From NCBI RefSeq assembly GCF_003781945.1, contig NZ_RJJW01000002.1, forward strand, positions 251,476-315,475: a stretch of 64,000 bases of DNA. The letters are read 5' to 3'. The translations under genes and the position numbers were made by a program. Below are positions 62,486 through 64,000 of this stretch, in pieces. Position 1 is the stretch's first letter; each line of letters starts with the position of its first letter. Under the pieces are notes generated by a model. The model searched no databases, had not been told where the DNA came from, and saw only the letters and a program-made list of their open reading frames with translations. This DNA is from Halorubrum sp. CSM-61 (GTDB lineage Archaea > Halobacteriota > Halobacteria > Halobacteriales > Haloferacaceae).

Positions 62486-63268
62486 ATGCGCGACACGCTC
62501 GAGGCGCTCGACGCCGGGGATATCGGCGTCGCGGAGGCGGAGTCACGGCTCGCTGGCTACGCGACCACGGCGGCGGGTCGGTTCGACGCCGCGCGTGAAG
62601 GACGGCGCGGGATCCCGGAGGCGATCCTCGCGGAGGGGAAGACGCCCGCGGAGGTCGCGGCGCTGACGACGACCGCGGTGGAGACGACGGGTCGGGCGCT
62701 CGTCACGCGGACGGACGCCGACGACGCGGCCGCGATCCGGACGGCGTTCACGCCGGGCCCCGACGCCGACGGCGAACTGAGCGCGACCGTTGACCACGAC
62801 GAGCGGACCGGCACCGTCGTCGTCCACGCCGGCGACTTCGAGCGCCCGGACCTCGACGCGACCGTCGCGGTCGTCGCGGCCGGCACCGCGGACGCGGCGG
62901 TCGCGGGGGAGGCGGCGGTCGTCGCCCGCGAGATCGGCGCGACGATCGACCGGATCGACGACGTGGGGGTCGCGAACCTCGACCGGATCTTGGACCAGCG
63001 CGACCGGATCCGCGAGGCGGACGTTGTCGTGGTCGCCGCCGGCCGCGAGGGGGCGCTGCCGACCGTCGTCGCGGGGCTCGTCGCCGCGCCGGTGATCGCG
63101 CTCCCGGTCTCGACCGGCTACGGCGTCGGCGGCGAGGGCGTCGCGGCGCTGGAGGGCGCGCTCCAGTCCTGTTCGGTGCTCACGACGGTGAACGTCGACG
63201 CCGGCTTCGTCGCCGGCGCGCAGGCGGGGCTGATCGCTCGGGCGGTCGACGCGGCCGGGTCCGAGTGA
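62486..63268 (+). CDS. larB: Nickel-pincer cofactor biosynthesis protein LarB
   Basis: A 260-aa PurE-like enzyme that carboxylates and hydrolyses nicotinate adenine dinucleotide, the first step of nickel-pincer nucleotide synthesis. The N-terminal helical part (MRDTLEALDAGDIGVAEAES) is followed by REGRRGIPEAILAEGKTPAE. The PurE-like domain then has VVAAGTADAAVAGEAAVVA, VVVAAGREGALPTVVAGLV and ALPVSTGYGVGGEGVAALEG. The ATG at 62486 is used because family members start there. larE is elsewhere in the window; no larC is seen. Confidence 0.92.
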   Translation: MRDTLEALDAGDIGVAEAESRLAGYATTAAGRFDAAREGRRGIPEAILAEGKTPAEVAALTTTAVETTGRALVTRTDADDAAAIRTAFTPGPDADGELSATVDHDERTGTVVVHAGDFERPDLDATVAVVAAGTADAAVAGEAAVVAREIGATIDRIDDVGVANLDRILDQRDRIREADVVVVAAGREGALPTVVAGLVAAPVIALPVSTGYGVGGEGVAALEGALQSCSVLTTVNVDAGFVAGAQAGLIARAVDAAGSE

Positions 63269-63438
63269 CTGTCAGCTCCGAGCGACGGCTCTGAGCGACT
63301 GTCGAGCGCGAGCGACCGCCGGGGTGACGCCCGAATTCGGTAGCGTTTATAAGTGATTTTCCGGAATCTGACGGGGGTGAGAAAGGGTATTTGTTCGTCG
63401 AACGCCTACGATCGGTCGCCGGTGAAAGCCGGTACCAA

Positions 63439-63591
63439 ATGCCACGATGTGACCACTGCGGGTCGCACGTCTCGGACCGTTTCGCGCGCGTGTTCGCAGA
63501 CGAGCACGGCGACCTGAACGCCTGTCCGGACTGCTCCGCGAACGCCGGGATCGCCGAGGTCTCCCGGGACCGCGCCGGCACCGGAGACTGA
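63439..63591 (+). CDS. Small zinc-finger protein, DUF7563-like
   Basis: A 50-aa protein with two CxxC pairs, MPRCDHCGSHVSDRF and LNACPDCSANAG, so a single zinc site is likely. Such CxxC-CxxC mini-proteins are abundant in haloarchaea; members of this type (DUF7563, from memory) have no defined role. A TTTATAAGTG box (63345-63354) lies about 85-95 bp upstream, so a leader of about 65 nt is possible. The ATG at 63439 begins at the zinc domain. Confidence 0.8.
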   Translation: MPRCDHCGSHVSDRFARVFADEHGDLNACPDCSANAGIAEVSRDRAGTGD

Positions 63592-63666
63592 CGCGCCGAT
63601 CCCGCCGCGAAGCCGAGCGCGAGCGAGACCGGCAGCTATTCGTTTCCGTCGCGCCGAGCCGGTGGC

Positions 63667-63939
63667 GTGTCGACGCCGAGTCGGGAGTCGTCCCACTACG
63701 TGTACGTCATCGAGTGCGCCGACGGCACGCTCTACACCGGCTACACCACCGACGTGGAGCGGCGCGTCGCCGAGCACGACGCCGGCGAGGGCGCCAAGTA
63801 CACCCGCGGGCGGACCCCGGTGACCCTGCGCCACGTCGAGTCGTTCGAGTCGCGGTCGGCGGCGATGTCCCGCGAACACGCGATCAAATCTCTGTCGCGC
63901 GCCGAGAAGGAGGCGCTCATCGAGACCGACCGCGACTGA
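63667..63939 (+). CDS. GIY-YIG nuclease-superfamily protein
   Basis: A 90-aa single-domain protein of the UPF0213/YhbQ type. The motif reads YVYVIECADGTLYTGYTTDV (the YVY/YTG pair), followed by ERRVAEHDAGEGAKYTRGR (Arg, His), HVESFESRSAAMSREHAIKS (catalytic Glu) and LSRAEKEALIE. It may act on DNA ends or structures; the cellular role is not established. The start is a GTG at 63667. Confidence 0.9.
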   Translation: MSTPSRESSHYVYVIECADGTLYTGYTTDVERRVAEHDAGEGAKYTRGRTPVTLRHVESFESRSAAMSREHAIKSLSRAEKEALIETDRD

Positions 63940-63960
63940 GACTCCGGTTCCCCCTCGTCC

Positions 63961-64000
63961 CTACTCGACGAGCCGCTCGATCTCGGTGACGAGGATGCCG
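63961..64000 (-). CDS. C-terminal end of an unidentified gene (partial)
   Basis: A minus-strand frame running in from the right edge ends in GILVTEIERLVE and a TAG at 63961-63963. It converges with the GIY-YIG gene. Only 12 codons are visible, so no function can be assigned. Confidence 0.4.
   Translation of the reverse strand, partial: GILVTEIERLVE

Noticed and set aside
63272-63325. Repeated GAGCGAC stretches after larB
   Set aside because: These are simple imperfect repeats in GC-rich DNA with no conserved unit length.

Overview
The window is a piece of a haloarchaeal chromosome. It has high GC, strongly acidic proteins, leaderless promoters with TTTATA/TTTAAA boxes about 27 bp before the start codon, and archaeal information genes (DNA polymerase D large subunit, RPA with its partner protein, RadA, TBP, an Orc1/Cdc6 protein, an XPD-type helicase and Trm-G10). 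Protein content and gene neighbourhoods fit the Halorubrum branch; this taxonomic placement is inference.

Layout. 1-6400: polD2 with a PPC-domain gene, a NifU-type Fe-S scaffold, a small acidic protein and a Tat lipoprotein. 6400-10550: a copper-handling block (CopA ATPase, an Lrp/TRASH regulator and a copper chaperone) that shares upstream motifs. 10550-15830: a complete 2-oxoacid dehydrogenase operon (E1alpha, E1beta, E2, E3). 16090-18260: a ribbon-helix-helix protein, then rpa3 with its partner gene. 19580-25710: small proteins, a Tat-exported solute-binding lipoprotein that appears circularly permuted, a PAP2-type membrane enzyme, a DsbA-like protein and thiD. 26290-34750: larE, a MutS-like ATPase, a vapBC pair, mgtE and uvrA. 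34850-38450: the divergent pair of halophile TatC genes. 39470-48970: an almost unbroken arginine (LysW-type) biosynthesis cluster, argG-argH, then lysW-argX-argC-argB-argD-argE, then argF. 49320-64000: hemL, an Amt-PII fusion, radA, an ACT-domain regulator, an XPD-like helicase, tbp, trm-G10, orc, rpiA, a DUF1931 histone-fold protein, larB, a small zinc protein and a GIY-YIG protein.

The most unusual content lies between genes. Four copies of a roughly 290-490 bp dispersed element (9227-9570, 18515-18999, 25877-26164, 39082-39443) share blocks of sequence, a TATA-like box at the 5' end, and helices whose two strands change together between copies. This looks like a conserved folded RNA. Each copy runs into a 57-bp 3' tail unit that can be tandemly repeated; the array at 1-140 has tails only. 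One copy carries four consecutive perfect hairpins with three-base loops.

Two short mobile cassettes (38464-39061 and 19008-19438) have related terminal inverted repeats, perfect 8-bp target duplications and passenger reading frames but no transposase. The second one sits inside a tail unit, and removing it with one target copy restores the 57-bp period exactly. No tRNA, rRNA or CRISPR array was recognised.
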